Source of the DNA: Acanthochromis polyacanthus
Taxonomy: Eukaryota > Chordata > Actinopteri > Pomacentridae
Direction of reading: 5' to 3'
Assembly: GCF_021347895.1 (NCBI RefSeq)
Contig: NC_067132.1
Span: forward strand, 9,416,995 to 9,480,994
Length of the DNA stretch: 64,000 bases
Below are positions 13,564 to 30,180 of this stretch, piece after piece; position 1 is the first letter of the stretch, and the number at the start of each line of letters is the position of its first letter. Below the pieces are notes generated by a model that was not told the DNA's origin, made no database searches, and was given only the letters and a program-made list of their open reading frames with translations. The position numbers were made by a program, and so were the translations under genes.

Positions 13564-13952
13564 CAGCCATGGCCATAAGTTTGGACACAAGTACCATGAC
13601 GCTTGTGAATCTTAGAAAATACCACAAAATTGTCACTTACAATACAGTACACAACTCCTGAGAACTATATTAAGTTTCATATTAAAAAAAAAACATCAAA
13701 AGAGTTTGGTGTCATTTTGTTATTCTTACCAAATTCGGTTGTGAAAGTACTGCATTTTTTTTGTTATTTTCTTCTAATATGTTTTGGGAACAAAGTTGTT
13801 CCAGTTGTTGGAATTTATTGATCATATTATATCCCTTGTTGATTTGTTGACTAATTAAACTGGTGCTGTCAAAAAATATTAGTTATGTTCTGTAATAGAC
13901 ATCAAAACAGACATAGTAAGTCATGCTGTGTCCAAACTTATGGCCATGGCTG
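13564..13952. mobile_element. Mariner/Tc1-type MITE with perfect 26-bp inverted repeats and TA duplication
   Basis: The left end at 13564-13589 (CAGCCATGGCCATAAGTTTG then GACACA) is the exact reverse complement of the right end at 13927-13952. TA flanks it at 13562-13563 and 13953-13954, the duplication typical of Tc1/mariner insertions. The 389-base body has poly-A/T tracts and no transposase coding, so it is non-autonomous. Perfect terminal repeats suggest a fairly recent insertion. Confidence 0.92.
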
Positions 13953-16239
13953 TATGACAACAAGTGAACACTACATCAGCTGCCTGCTGACGATCATATA
14001 ATTGCGATCCGACTACAAATCCACCACTGCAGACTTATTGGGATTTATCCGTTGGAAATCATACAAAGTCTGAGCAGCCTTGGCGGAGTACTGCGCTCTG
14101 TAAGTGCTTTTCTTGCTTAATGAGATGATTTCTTATCTCTATTAGTATTTCTATATGATATAAAGTTGCCTATTTCTGTGTTTTTCTAGCACTAAAATTA
14201 TTACTGGCATTATGTGGTAAATATACTGAAGCGTGTCAATTCAAATTAAAGCTTGCTATTACTAGTCTTATTAATAAACAGGTCATTAAAACATATCAGC
14301 AATTATTGATAATAACGAAAGCAAAATATTTCATATTGATTATCTTTTCAGCTTCATCACTCAGCCCTGATATCGATACTCATCCTCTCTTCTGTTAGAT
14401 ATTTCATTCTTAATCTTCAGACACTAGTTTTCTGACAAGAGCGTTGTAGCATGCCTGCTCTGCCTCTGTGAATTTCTGGAAAATGACCTGCTCTTTTCAC
14501 ACATGGGCGAAATCAGACATAACACAGACTTTGTATAAAGGAGCTGGCAGAGTTTATTGTCCATCCCAGCTGATGCAAATGTTTGTGTTCTTCCACAAGT
14601 TCGGGACTGTGGTGCATTTGTGAAAACAGCTTGAGAATCATGCCAGTCCAGGAGGCTGCCTCTTTACATTCACAAGGCACAGGGCCTGGCGTTAAATGCA
14701 CAGAGCAGGGGGGAATGTCAGTGAGGCCTGCCGCGTGCCAACTCTTAAGTGGCTGTGGCACTCAAAGATAATGAAGAACGATGATGAGGCCAAGGAGGGC
14801 ATGCTGAGGGCCCACGTGCACGACTAAAAATCACCCAGCAGCCACCTATATCGGGCCAAGCACACAGCCACTCAGAAAGGTTTGCCAGCGGTGCTGATTG
14901 CATGTCACAGTGTCAAACCTGTGGCTAAAACTTCAACTTTTATTTAGTATTCTAGGACATTTCTTTGTGTGTTCTCTCGTGAACATGTGTGTGTCTTTAC
15001 ATATGTGCTCACGCCTGGTGTGCAACAGAATGTGAGCCTGTATGAGCCATTATGCATTTACACCACAGGATGCAGTTGTGAAAAAAAACACACAAAAGTG
15101 AAAATAATGGAAGATGAGCGAGCACCCCACATTCCTCAATCGTGACCTCGAAACACACTTGTCGTCTTTATTGTTCATTACTGAGCCGTGCGCTGCGATA
15201 TGCTAACTAATCCCATTAAACTAATCCACATGAAAACAACTTACGGCACGATAACGGCTTGCACCGCCTCCACTTTTAATTTATGCCATATTTAAATGTG
15301 CACAGAATTGAAATAATTAATGTGACTCCCCCACTAATTTTCCTTGTGGCAGATATGCTGAATGAATACCTGCAGGATGCTTATGTTCATCAACTCTCTT
15401 TGCATGTTTCTTCTACTACTGTCTATGAATGTAGTCTGTGGTTCAAAGTGACACAATTCACTGAACAGAATTTATGTATTTGACCACTTTTCCTCAGAGG
15501 CAGTTGAATTATTTTCCGGACAAACCTAATAACCACCCCAAAATGTGCCAGTAGGATGTGTCCGGTTTAATTTTGCCTCCAACGTTGTAGGCTAAATGAG
15601 TTTGTAACACAATGCTGAAGACCTGCAGCAGGTGTGAGTATCACTAAATTCAAATACCGTGAATAAATCGTTGGCTTGTGAACACCTTTTAAATTCAAAA
15701 ATATCTAAAACATGTTGTGAGCAGAGTCCTGTCACCAGTTATCGTCACCCAAGATAGTCTGCCTGTAAAATCTTGCAACCGAATGATGAGACAGCCGTTG
15801 AGAATAGCAGCCACGGGCAACAATTCCAACCTGCAGTCGATTTTATCATCTCCAAAGGTCTTTTATTCCCCAAGCCAAATCACAGCTCCCCCATTAGCAG
15901 CCGTATGGGCCCAGAACATTTTCTGCTGGTTAACAAATGCTGAGCGTGTTTGGATAGGATGTGCGCGCACATGGGATTATGAATAAAACATGTTGCCCTT
16001 ATTAAAAATAATCTGGCTCAAAAGTGCCAGAGGCCCTTGAGGTCGATAACCCCCCTCCTCACAGGGTTCAAGGAGAGGGGTCCCTGATTAGCACTTGGCA
16101 AAATCCAGAGAATGCATTCAAATTCTGTATGATCCGGTGGTGAACGAGTGGAATTAAATAAAGCAGGTAGTGAGTGATGCTTGAGGCAACACAGCGGGGA
16201 GTTGTTTAAGAGTTTGAGCTCAGCTTCGTCTTGTTCTTA

Positions 16240-20033
<3,794 letters not shown>

Positions 20034-20767
20034 TTACATTTTCCTCATTTCATATGAGGATGGTGGTATGTATCGTGCTTTGCAAGCCAAGAGAAGGTGT
20101 GAGTCTGGCAATTAACATGAAAAACAAATGACGCCATTGCCTGACCAATGAAGTGTGTGAAATGAGAACAGAGTATTATATCTTCACTCAGACATTTTCC
20201 TGTTGAGAATTATAATTCAACCTTTGTCTTTGTGTCTGCACAGTTAAATTATGTGGCTGAAACATAATGCATATAAATGGGCCACTATCAAAGACAGCAA
20301 TGTACCACAGCACCAGAGTGATTATAGTGTTATGCTAAAACATAATAAATTCCCAACATGCTGAGATAAACTGCAAAACTTAGAACTATTTCCACTGGTG
20401 CTCCTCAATCCCCTTTCAGTTTTGTTCAGTTTCTCTCAGAGAGACTGAATAAAACAAAAGGAAGAGAAAAAGGGGAAGGCAAATAGACAAAATAAATCTT
20501 TGTCCATTCATTTCCAACACTATTCTTCTGCATTCACAAGTCCAACTCAGCAGAAACAACATCCCACAACAGCAAGCAGCAGCAGTTTGTGTAGGTGTTA
20601 GTGAATAAATGAAGCAGAGGCGAATGCAATGACAACATGAAGGCAGAATCATTGCAAAATAAACTCCTGTTATTGTTCTTGGTGTCAACAAATGTTGGCA
20701 CAGGCAAATCGACTGCAGAGAGGCAGCAGAACAAAGTCAACACGCAGAACTTATAGTCACAGTACAC

Positions 20768-21112
20768 TGATCAGATGCAAAATTAAAACCACTGACAAGT
20801 GAAGGGAATGACACTGGTCGTCTTGTAGGTCTTGACATTTATGAGAAAGTTACTTTGACATGTACCACCCACCTAAACATTGCTGCACCTCAAGCACACA
20901 GCTCATTGGCCGTGACCTCCAGCAGGACAACGTCCTCTTGCTTAGAAACACCTCAAGGAACACACCCAAGAGTCTTTTCAAAGTTTCCAAATCACATTCT
21001 GATTGAACTTCTGTGCAACGTGATGGAGCTAACCCGATCTGTGGACACCAAGCTCTGCAACCCACCGGATCCTCTCCCATCATCTCAGTGTCTTCAATGT
21101 CGTTATGACATA
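20768..21112 (+). pseudogene. Decayed, internally deleted Tc1-like transposon
   Basis: The left end, ATCAGATGCAAAATTAAAACCACTGACAAGTGAAG, resembles the terminal repeat of a widespread fish Tc1-like element (ATCAGCCATAACATTAAAACCACTGACAGGTGAAG, from memory). After about 70 bases it jumps to the transposase C-terminal half: GTTACTTTGACATGTACCAC (VTLTCTTHLNI) and, in a shifted frame, CAGCAGGACAACG (QQDN). Most of the transposase, including the DNA-binding half, is missing, and frameshifts and stops break the remainder. The right end is unclear. It cannot be active. Confidence 0.7.
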
Positions 21113-21423
21113 ATACTAATAAATTACTATTTATTTAAATAATACTGCAAATTGAGACAAGTTGACAAATAACATGTAAATTATACATGTTGCAAACAAA
21201 AGGTTGCTATGACCTAAAACTTTGTTGCAAAATATCACAAAGGTACTTGTTTGCTCAACCAAGACTCTTTTAAAATAAAATAAATTCTGAGCTCCTTCAT
21301 GGCAGCAGGAGTCTGTGAGCTGTCAAATGAAAACAATTCTAAGACTTTGTAGCAAAATTATGAGGCGTGTTTACTCAGAGCAGAGAGTTGAGAACTATAG
21401 AAATGCATTTTAAATGAAAGTAG

Positions 21424-21459
<36 letters not shown>

Positions 21460-21741
21460 TATATGTATGTATGTCAGGGTAGAGACTGTGATTTGGTAGA
21501 ATTGGAGTCTCTACCAGTAGAGATTGCGATTGTAATCTCTACCAGTAGAAACTCCAATCCTACCAGTAGAGATAGAACTTTAAATCTGACCCCTGCCCTG
21601 ACCCCTGACAACCTTAAAAGTCTAACCTTAGCCCTGACAAATCTCTACTGGTAGGATTGGAGTTTCTACTGGTAGTGACTCCAATCACAATCTCTACTGT
21701 TAGAAACTCCAATTCTACCAAATCGCAGTCTCTACCCTGAC

Positions 21742-21789
<48 letters not shown>
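21424..21789. repeat. (TA)n microsatellite interrupted by a palindromic element
   Basis: TA runs at about 21424-21452 and 21742-21789 flank the palindrome at 21471-21742. The two runs are probably one array split by the insertion, or were expanded from a TA target duplication. Confidence 0.85.
21471..21742. mobile_element. Palindromic foldback/MITE-like element with 103-base arms
   Basis: The left arm 21471-21573 and the right arm 21641-21742 are reverse complements with about 7 differences by hand alignment (about 93%). Each arm carries internal copies of CTCTACCAGTAGA and ends ATGTCAGGGTAGAGACTG. The 67-base spacer has repeated CCCTGAC units. There is no coding content; the short open frames on both strands mirror each other for that reason. 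The layout fits a foldback element or a MITE that is nearly all terminal repeat. Insertion into TA fits Tc1/mariner-like preference, but no family is recognised. Confidence 0.85.
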
Positions 21790-21793
<4 letters not shown>

Positions 21794-22086
21794 TTTTACA
21801 ATCACCATTTTTCCGAGTACTGGTAACACTTCTGGGCACTTGGAAAAATGTACATGTTTACACATTTTATCAACTTTTGTAAAATTAATAATTTAAAGAC
21901 ATTTTATTTTTGTTTGTGTCAGTTTCATGATATAGGGTATCGTACCTTTTTATGCTGCAAAAAAAATATTTCTGAGCTCTCTCTCCTTCTAACCATTGTT
22001 GCGCTGTTTCCATAAAGGTGAAGGACTTTATACGGCAGCAAAAAATTAGCCTGCAGTGTCTAACAAGAGCAATCCGAGATTTCTGA

Positions 22087-22280
22087 CCTCCGCCAAGGGA
22101 AGATCCTTATCCGGATCAACACAAAATTTGAATGGAGTCTTCCCTGGGCCAAGATCCACCTCTGGTGAAAAGTTCATGAAGATCCGACAAGTAGTTTCCG
22201 AGAAATCCTGTCCACAGACACGCACACAGATAGACAAATAAATAAACGTACCCGATCGCATAACCTCCTTGGTGGAGGTA
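22087..22280. repeat. Teleost interspersed repeat (CTCCGCCAAGG ends)
   Basis: It starts ACCTCCGCCAAGGGAAGATC and ends CATAACCTCCTTGGTGGAGGT. The two ends form a short imperfect inverted repeat (CCTCCGCCAAGG / CCTTGGTGGAGG). The interior includes CCGAGAAATCCTGTCCACAGA and CACACAGATAGACAAATAAATA. This is a wording I have seen in many fish introns. It is probably a non-autonomous DNA element. Confidence 0.65.
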
Positions 22281-23066
22281 AAAATGTGACAGCAGCAAAA
22301 AACATGCAGGAACTGCTTGTAGCTCAGAGTATTAAAGGATATACATAGTGCTGATAGAAAAGCTGGACAACCAACTGTGTAGAGAGCAAAGTGAATTTTG
22401 AACAGTCAACCTCTTCAACAGTGGAGCCTTGCCCTGGACAGCTGTAATTATTTTTCCAATGCTTGCCAGGGGTTTGTTTAGAGTATGTAAGTGGAGCGCG
22501 ACTCAGGTATTGGTATTTCATTTTGTCAGGGAGCGTCCGTCAGCTCCCCGGAGCTCTTACTTTACTCGCCAGTTGGTAAACAAGTAGCCTGGTTGATTTT
22601 CTGTCCCCTTTATTGTGCTTCGATTCAGCATGCAACAAGGTGCTGTCAAATGTAACAAGATGGATTTCTGAATATGTGCAAGTGGAGCCTTGTTAGATGT
22701 AAACATCTGTGGAGGAAACTATCACTAATAATAGATAAACTGTTGATTCAATTGCTTTAGCAGTCTCACAGACTCTCAGAGGGTGAAACACATGTCGATG
22801 GAGTCTGGACAGAGCAGCATTGTGTTTTTACGACTCCCTGTAGACCGTATAGACCCTCTACATGCAGTAAGTGTGTGCTGCTGTTTCCTCTGTGGCTTCA
22901 GCTGGTGTAAATAAACGTCTTCCACAGCTCTTCCTGTTGGGTTTCACTAGCGAATGTTGCTATATAAGGCTTGTCTCTACTCCCATTGAACAGAACACAC
23001 ACATGCAAACACTGTTTACACTGCGTGCCTCATGCAGGGACTTCCCAATAGATCCAACACCACAAG

Positions 23067-23790
23067 CTCATGACATACACACACACTTCAGTGCCAGATA
23101 CAATCAAACAGATCCTCGACATGTTTAAAGTGTCCTAAATGAGGCATGTCCCTCTGCTGCTGGGTGATCACAATGGATCTTCAGGCAAAGAGTTTTCTTT
23201 CAGCTATGGGGGAGTTTTATTTCTTTCATTTGTTATATAGAAAACCAGCCTTCATCTGCCCCCCACGCTGCTTAGGACTGGATAAGAGGAAACACGGAGT
23301 GGTGTGAATGCACAACGGTTGTTAAAGCAGGGCATGAATAAGTTATGAGTTTAAAGGCCCCCACCAGTGAACGTCAAGCTTTTTTTTTTTTTACCTTGTT
23401 CACATGTTCATATGGTGGTTGTTATATGCTAAAAGACACTTCATTTGCTGTATGAGCAGGTACCATCATTGTGGAGCATTTCCACCTTGAAACTGCAGTG
23501 TGCCGATCACAGTCTCAAAAACACAGATTCAAACTTCCAAGGTTTCACATGTAACAAACCCACAAAACTAATTCTGTACACTTTCAGGGTGGGTATTTTT
23601 GCGGGCTCTTCTTCAGAATCAATGCACGGTTTAAACATGAATGGCCGAGTTACTCCACTACTACAACTTGACACTGTGTAGAGTTTTACAGTGTATAAGT
23701 GTAGTTGTAGGTCAGCTGACTTGCTGGACCGACAACGAGTGAGGAGGGGTGGGTGGAGAAAGAGGTAGGGACTTCACAGATCTGCACATT
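23067..23790 (+). repeat. Unnamed dispersed repeat, copy 1 (longest)
   Basis: Its first part (AGATACAATCAAACAGATCC, GCTGCTGGGTGATCACAATG, TTAGGACTGGATAAG) matches 36640-36950. Its middle part (TTCACATGTTCATATGG, ATATGCTAAAAGACAC, CATTTCCACCTTGAAACTGC, TTTCAGGGTGGGTATT) matches the reverse complement of 29965-30180. Its last part (ACTTCACAGATCTGCACATT) matches about 37010-37029. Three copies of one family in a single gene, not explained by any element I can name. No coding content. Confidence 0.8.
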
Positions 23791-24089
23791 GTAAAATAGC
23801 CAATGGTTTAGAGTCCCATGCCATTTTAAGACATTTATTTTGATGGAAAAGCTTCTAAATGTGTAACTTTAACAAACAGAAATGATTTCTTAGATATTTA
23901 ACTCTTGGAGCCCGATAGATTTACTTTGGTGGGAACTTGACTGGTCTACCACCTCTGCAAGTAGACAGGCAATGACAGCCTTATATGTTATGCACTAAAT
24001 ACTCACATACACACACACATACACACACACACACAAACAAGATACAGCATTCAGGGGAAGCCCTTGTAATGACTAAGATAAAGGCTTAA

Positions 24090-24622
24090 AGGCATTAGAG
24101 GAGATTTAATTTCCTACGACTTTGAACGTAGCATGCACATGCCCACATACAACCTCTCCCTCACCCCCCTCTAACCTCCCCCCCCCTTAACATTTACGAA
24201 GAAACGCCCCCCTCCAGAAATTTGCGTAGGACTCGTGAAGTTGTCTTTTACGGCTGGGTCCCCCTGGATCTTTATCTGCCATTATGTAAAAAAAGATGAG
24301 CAAAACAAGTCTCCAGCTAACTACGAAGCTATACCAAAGCAACACATACAGAAAACACGTAAGTCCAAGGCGTACATAATCTACGTAACTAGGCCTGAGC
24401 CGGAAGATTTTTGATTGACAGGAAAGGGAGCAAACCAAACGCCTCGGTCCGAGCACGTTGATTGGCTGATGTTTTTCAGGTCCTGCCATGTCCACAGTTA
24501 TTTTTTTTTTTATTTTTTTTAATATTTTAGAGACCATACATACAAGTCCACTAAAGGTCAGTATATTCATTTTATGTGAATCAGACAAATTAAACAATAA
24601 AAGAACATACTCCATAATGCCT
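24090..24622. mobile_element. MITE-like element flanked by TTAA (piggyBac-like)
   Basis: TTAA occurs directly outside both ends (24086-24089 and 24623-24626). The ends form inverted repeats: AGGCATTAGAGGAG on the left and, reversed, AGGCATTATGGAG on the right. TTAA duplication with short inverted ends is the signature of piggyBac-type insertion. The 533-base interior includes ATTTGCGTAGGACTCGTG and TTGATTGGCTGATG, with no transposase. The 142-codon minus-strand frame at 24187-24615 spans the whole element and is probably incidental. The class is inferred only from the ends. Confidence 0.65.
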
Positions 24623-27600
24623 TTAAAAGTAAAAGTAGTGGCATTTCTCTGAAAATAGCCTAGGGCCCAAAGGATTTATAAATGACCAGAGACAGAACTT
24701 AACAACTACAGAAGAAGAAGGAAAACTGACAGCCTAGTGTAGAAATGCATACGCTCTGCTGCTACACTGTTTTACTTTAGTTTTACTAGAGGCAGCTTGT
24801 TGTCCTTTGTCGGTTAAACCATGTTGCTAGTCCTTTAACCAAACAAACCTGCAGGAGCTCACTTATGATTAGCCAGCTACCTTCATGATGCAAAGTTTCA
24901 CCGTACAAACACAATATTCTGACCTCTACTTGCAGAGGACCAGTGTTCAAAAGAGCAGTGCTGGTTGATTTTTTTATTCTTTATTTCAATCCTTGTTATT
25001 ATAAGAATCTAAACATTTTCATGTTATGTTTAGGATCATTGGGGTCACAAGGGCCTTCCTCTCTCTGCAACATTTGCTACCAGCAGCCCCACACTGACAG
25101 TGTGAGTGCTTCTCTATCATCAATGGTAGCTATAGATCTAATGTCAAACAAGTCAGACAGGCTAAGAGGTCAGCTGTTAGCCAGTGGTGTTGTCAAGACA
25201 AGCAAGCATAGTGTTACTGTACTGTCTTTTTCCTTTTCTTTTTGTCAGTGGTAATAAAAGTGCCCAATCCTCAGAGAACCTACATTCAATTCTGAAAGTT
25301 CCATTCAAAATAAAAGAAAAAAACAATCCTATAATGGTGCATCCCATTTAGTGAAAAGAGCTCATATGTGAGCCTTCAGGCTGCATCAGACAGTAAAATG
25401 AAGCTTTACTGTGTGCTACAAATGTCTTGGAGGTTAAGAGCTTTTTGGTTTCAGAAGCAGAAGATTCATTTTACTGCCTTCTTTCTTGGAAGAGGTGGAA
25501 CATTTTTGATTACGATGACAAAAAATAATGCCAGGAAAGCAAAAACAGATTTACAAGTCCAAGAGAATGCATATAAAAGTCATGTAATTCATTTGTTCAA
25601 GAGTAGTCTTGTCTGCGAAGGACAAGAGAGGATAGTTTGACAAAAAAAATCACTGTAAGAAAACATAGAAGCAGATACAGTGTAACAGGAACATGATGGA
25701 GTGCTTCATACTTTGTGGATAAAACTCAATCAACCCAGTACAAAAGCCATGTAATTTGGGTTTTTTGAAGCTTAAGCAGAAAGCCTGCCAACAGCGAACA
25801 TGAAGAAGTCAGGGTGCATGGTTGACACAATGGGATTGCAAGTTAAGAGCTGCACCGGATGCAACAGTTCAAGGGAACACAAATGACATCTGCTGTACTT
25901 GGAAACAGGGAATTATCCTCCTGCTTGGTATTCTGTTCCACAATCCAGCTCACCATTGTTTCTAGTCAGCACGGTGAATGACTGAGAGAAGCAACGAGAC
26001 AAAGAGAACGCGAGAGTGAAGCAAAGAGAGACAGAATTTGTCCATGGACCCAACTGCCTCGAACCTGCCTTTGTTTTCATCAGAAGCAGCCATGGCTCTC
26101 CTGGGAGAGTTTGACGGACAGCTCTCTGTATGCTAGTCTATTATGTGATTCCTATCACACAACAGAAGCCTCAGTGCTCTGCTCCTCATCTCCCTCTTAT
26201 TCAGAGGGATGAAAATACATATTCCCCCATTGCATACAGACATGAGTTTGCCACTCCCCACACGTCTGGAGGAGAAATGAAAATCATCAAAATGAAATAC
26301 ACAAAAAGAAAGACAATCAAACCAAATAGGGGAAAAGTGCACCAGGAATTTTGTCATTGCTACAGACAAAACTGGCCAGTGTGCTGTGTTCCTTCACCAG
26401 ATTAAGGGCAAGGACAGTTAATTGGAGAAGATCCATTGCCATTAAGCGTTAAAGGGAAGGTATTGCAAACTCCATGAATAAATCAGGAGTGGTTATTACA
26501 GGGACAGGGTCCCATAGTATAATTAGAGCAGCTAAAACTATGCTTCCCAGCCATTATTCACCACAGGCCCTTGCATGTAAAGATCTGTGTACAGACAGGG
26601 GCTCCATTACACATAATTTATTCAGAGAGTCAGGGCTTTAAGCAGGGCGGTAAAAGGGTAATTATGTTAAAAATAGCCTCCAAGGTGGTCGAAGGAAGGC
26701 CATGTCCAGGTATCCCAGTGGAAGTGAGGCGTCCCTGGGTCGACTATGCTATTATGTCTCTGCCAGTTGTGGATCATTAGCCCGACAGAGGACGTCCTCC
26801 ATACGCTGAACATGTCACTAAGGACTCATTATTACCTGGACTTATGGTTAACATCTCAATTGAGGATGCTGGGTATTTCTGCTCAGTGTTTTGATTAAAT
26901 CCAGCAAAATGAAACACTGAAATCTGTTCATCATTCTTCTGTGAGCGTACTCACTCTGCAACACAGTATTCATTTGCAGATACTGCCAAATATTTTGCCA
27001 AGCCTGGCAACCCTCTGGATCAGCAACTGACTTGGCTGGAATGGTGGTTTACAATTATGGTAAAGATGAAGTTATCAGCTGGTTTCTCATTTACCACCAC
27101 TGGCCTATCTGTGACTCAGCTGCCAACTCTACACCAGTATGTTTAGGACGATGTTCAGACATGGTTATGTTATGCAGAGAAATCTCACTCTCTGTACCTT
27201 ACACAGGCATGCATCAGATTATTTTCTCCCTGTAAAAAACAGGTATGTCAGTCTACAATTAGTGTTCATGACTCAGTTATCAGCTCATTCTGTGTTAATT
27301 TATTCCAGTGAATTTACTCTAATGTGCTCCAACTGAAGTTCAAAAGAGCCTGACGATGATAGATCAATTGCAGAGAGCTGAAGAGGCCAACTGGCAATGA
27401 ACATCTATTGCAAATGCCACTCTATTGCTGGCTCCCTCCAGCCCTCCACACCTCCTGGAGTAATGAATGTTTTCTTCAATCATTTGCACTGCAGAACGAG
27501 CACAATGGCACAGGTTCCCAGATTAGTTGCCAAATCTCTATTCAATGCCATGCAACTCCCTCTCAACAATATGAAAACCCTCTTTTGATCATGCTGCAAT

Positions 27601-29964
27601 TACCTCAAACAACACTCTCTTCTATATGCATATAAAGGTGCCAAGATCACACATCCAATAATGGCTGGTTGTGAGCTAGTTATGGAGAAAGAGAACGACT
27701 GCTTTCTCAATCTCTGTTATTGACCCATGGACCGAGCTGAACAATAATAATGGTCAAGTGTAATAATGGTGAGAGTGTAATGAGCTGGTCTCGGCACGGC
27801 TGCTTACCTCTATTTGTTCTTGTGCTGTAGTTAATCTCATATGCTACTGTTAAAGAGCATAAACAAGCGAGAGTAGTTAGTACCTTCTGCACCATGTTAT
27901 TAAGGACATGTAAAGCAAAACGACACTGACTGAGAAAGTGAAGGACAGATGTAGTGATCAAAGCAGAACAGATCTTACACCGAATGCATGAGCCTGTCCA
28001 TCATGAGGCTTACAAAGCAAAGTGTCTGGAACGTGCGAACATGTTACTGCCAGCCGTGGCGCCTACCGTCTCTTTCTTCCCTCATTCAATGTTGTTCCTC
28101 ATCTAAATGGGATTAAACCGCAGGGTGTCGACCAGTTTAGCATATTTCAACAATGATGGGCTTCAAAGTCATGAAATCCATCTGCTGATGTGATCTGGGA
28201 TCACCTGGAACGTGATTAAAAGGAGGGACAAAAATACCTAGTGACAAAATAAAATGAGAGTCTGTAGGGAATAGCATTCTTAAGCATGTTAACTATTTAG
28301 TCAGAGCAGCTTGAGAGCACAGAGCAGCTTTATTAATGTGTTATTGGAAAGCAGAGGCAGCCTTACACCTGCTACTTCACATAACTTCTGAAGACAAACT
28401 ACAATGTCCAACAGTGTGGCAAAGACAAAGCTTAAGGGTAAACACTGGCACTACATTCCTTGGCTCATTTAATTTTCAGCCCTGCTATACATTACCCACA
28501 GGCCATTTTTTATTGTGGGGCTTTGATGTCGTAATTTCATTAAAATAATCACTGTACTACAGCAGCGTGTGCCTTTGAGATAAATGGAAGTTATGTGACA
28601 CTAGATATGTAGCAAATCAAAATATGTAGCTTTCATTTTGAACACTGAGTCTCAAACGTCAGGGAGTTTCACATATTGACTGAAACATTTTTCTTCTGGG
28701 AACCCGTGTCAGTTACAAGAGTTATTATGAGAAGAACAACTTAGTTATTTCCCCGAACAATCTGAACACTGAGATATTCTTACTGATGGATTATGATTTT
28801 GTCTTGGCAATGATTTCTGTCAGCAAGATATTTCACAAACTCAATTGGGCCCTGTGGAAGTGGAAAGGAAGGGAACGTTATTCTGAAGTACATCTAATAA
28901 CATGCTCGCAGAGGGATCATGATAACTTAGAAATAATACAGCAATAACAGGGATTTGTAAAAGATCAATAACACTAGTTATCCCAAGAGCGGCACATAAA
29001 CCAGTTTCCCTCTGTAAAAAAACATTCACTGCAGTTTGGAGCTAATCAAATTCACAAATAAATGCTTACTCCAGTTTGGAACAATTAAGAAGCTTTTTTG
29101 ATTAAACTCATTGATAAAATGTGCATTTGCCATAATGAGAACACCATCAAAGAGTTATCGTAGCATCTTGCCCATCCTGCTCACTTCCTCTTCTCAGTAA
29201 TCTCCAATTAGATTTTCAACACTAAGAACATAATGGAAATCATATTTATGCTCAACAAATTGCTCTGTGAAACCTATCCGATGACTGACTACCATCGTTT
29301 TCTGAAGCAGCACTTTCCACTGAAAGTTTGTGTTGTCTGGGCTCACTTTGTGGTGAAGTTTTGGTGCCGAACAGAGGGAACGGCTATCACAGTCAAGGTA
29401 GACCCCACAGAGCTGAGTGCAGTGGCCCGGACCTGCACCAGTCTGTGGGCGAGTCAAAGATTTCTTCAGGTCTCTGGGCTCCATGTGGAAGAGAGTCGGC
29501 TGTTATCTGTTATGATTAACCAGTGATCCGAGAGAAGGCAGCGTCTGCCTCAGCCTCAGTGGGAGAGGCTCTGAACTCAAACAGTCTTCTTCCCTAGATA
29601 CAGTCTGTCTGTTTGAGCGTGTGCGTGTGCTGTTGTGTGTATGTGCATGCCTACCTCTGATTGGCCTTCCATCACTAGAAAGTCACTAAAGAGGCCATTG
29701 TTCTCTTGCTTCTTGTGTTATACCTATGGTCCACTGGACACAGGGCCATGGGAAATGGAGGCCAAAAGAGGAGAGGCGGTGGCTGTACGGGGCTGAAATG
29801 ACTGTGTGTGCTTTTGTGCATTTGTGAGTAGTATTTTTGAAAGTGCCTTAAGTTCTTGGATACTGTGTCTGGGTCTAATCCCTGATTAATCATTGGCTAA
29901 ATCCCTGAAAAATATCTCTCTGTTTCAAAGTTATACATTTAGAAGTTTTTTCAATGAAAATACT

Positions 29965-30180
29965 GTATACCCACCCTGCAAGTTGACAGGATTGGTGCCT
30001 TTGGTTTATTACATACAGCATGAAACCCTGCAGGTCTAATGCTGTGTTTCATCGGTACACTGCAGCTTCAAGGTGGAAATGTTCAGCCACAGTGCTGCCT
30101 GCTTGTTTTACCAATGATGTGTCTTCTAGCATATAAAACAGCATATGCACATGTTAACAAGGTGTAAAACTGTTTTTCAC
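29965..30180 (-). repeat. Unnamed dispersed repeat, copy 2 (middle part only)
   Basis: The reverse complement reads TTACACCTTGTTAACATGTG, ATATGCTAGAAGACACATCA, CATTTCCACCTTGAAGCTGC, GGGTTTCATGCTGTATG and TTGCAGGGTGGGTATA. It follows 23393-23600 in order and spacing. Only the central part of the family is present. Confidence 0.75.

Noticed and set aside
24187..24615. 142-codon minus-strand open frame
   Set aside because: It lies entirely within a TTAA-flanked repeat and includes poly-Lys from an A/T run. I list it only as a curiosity of the element.
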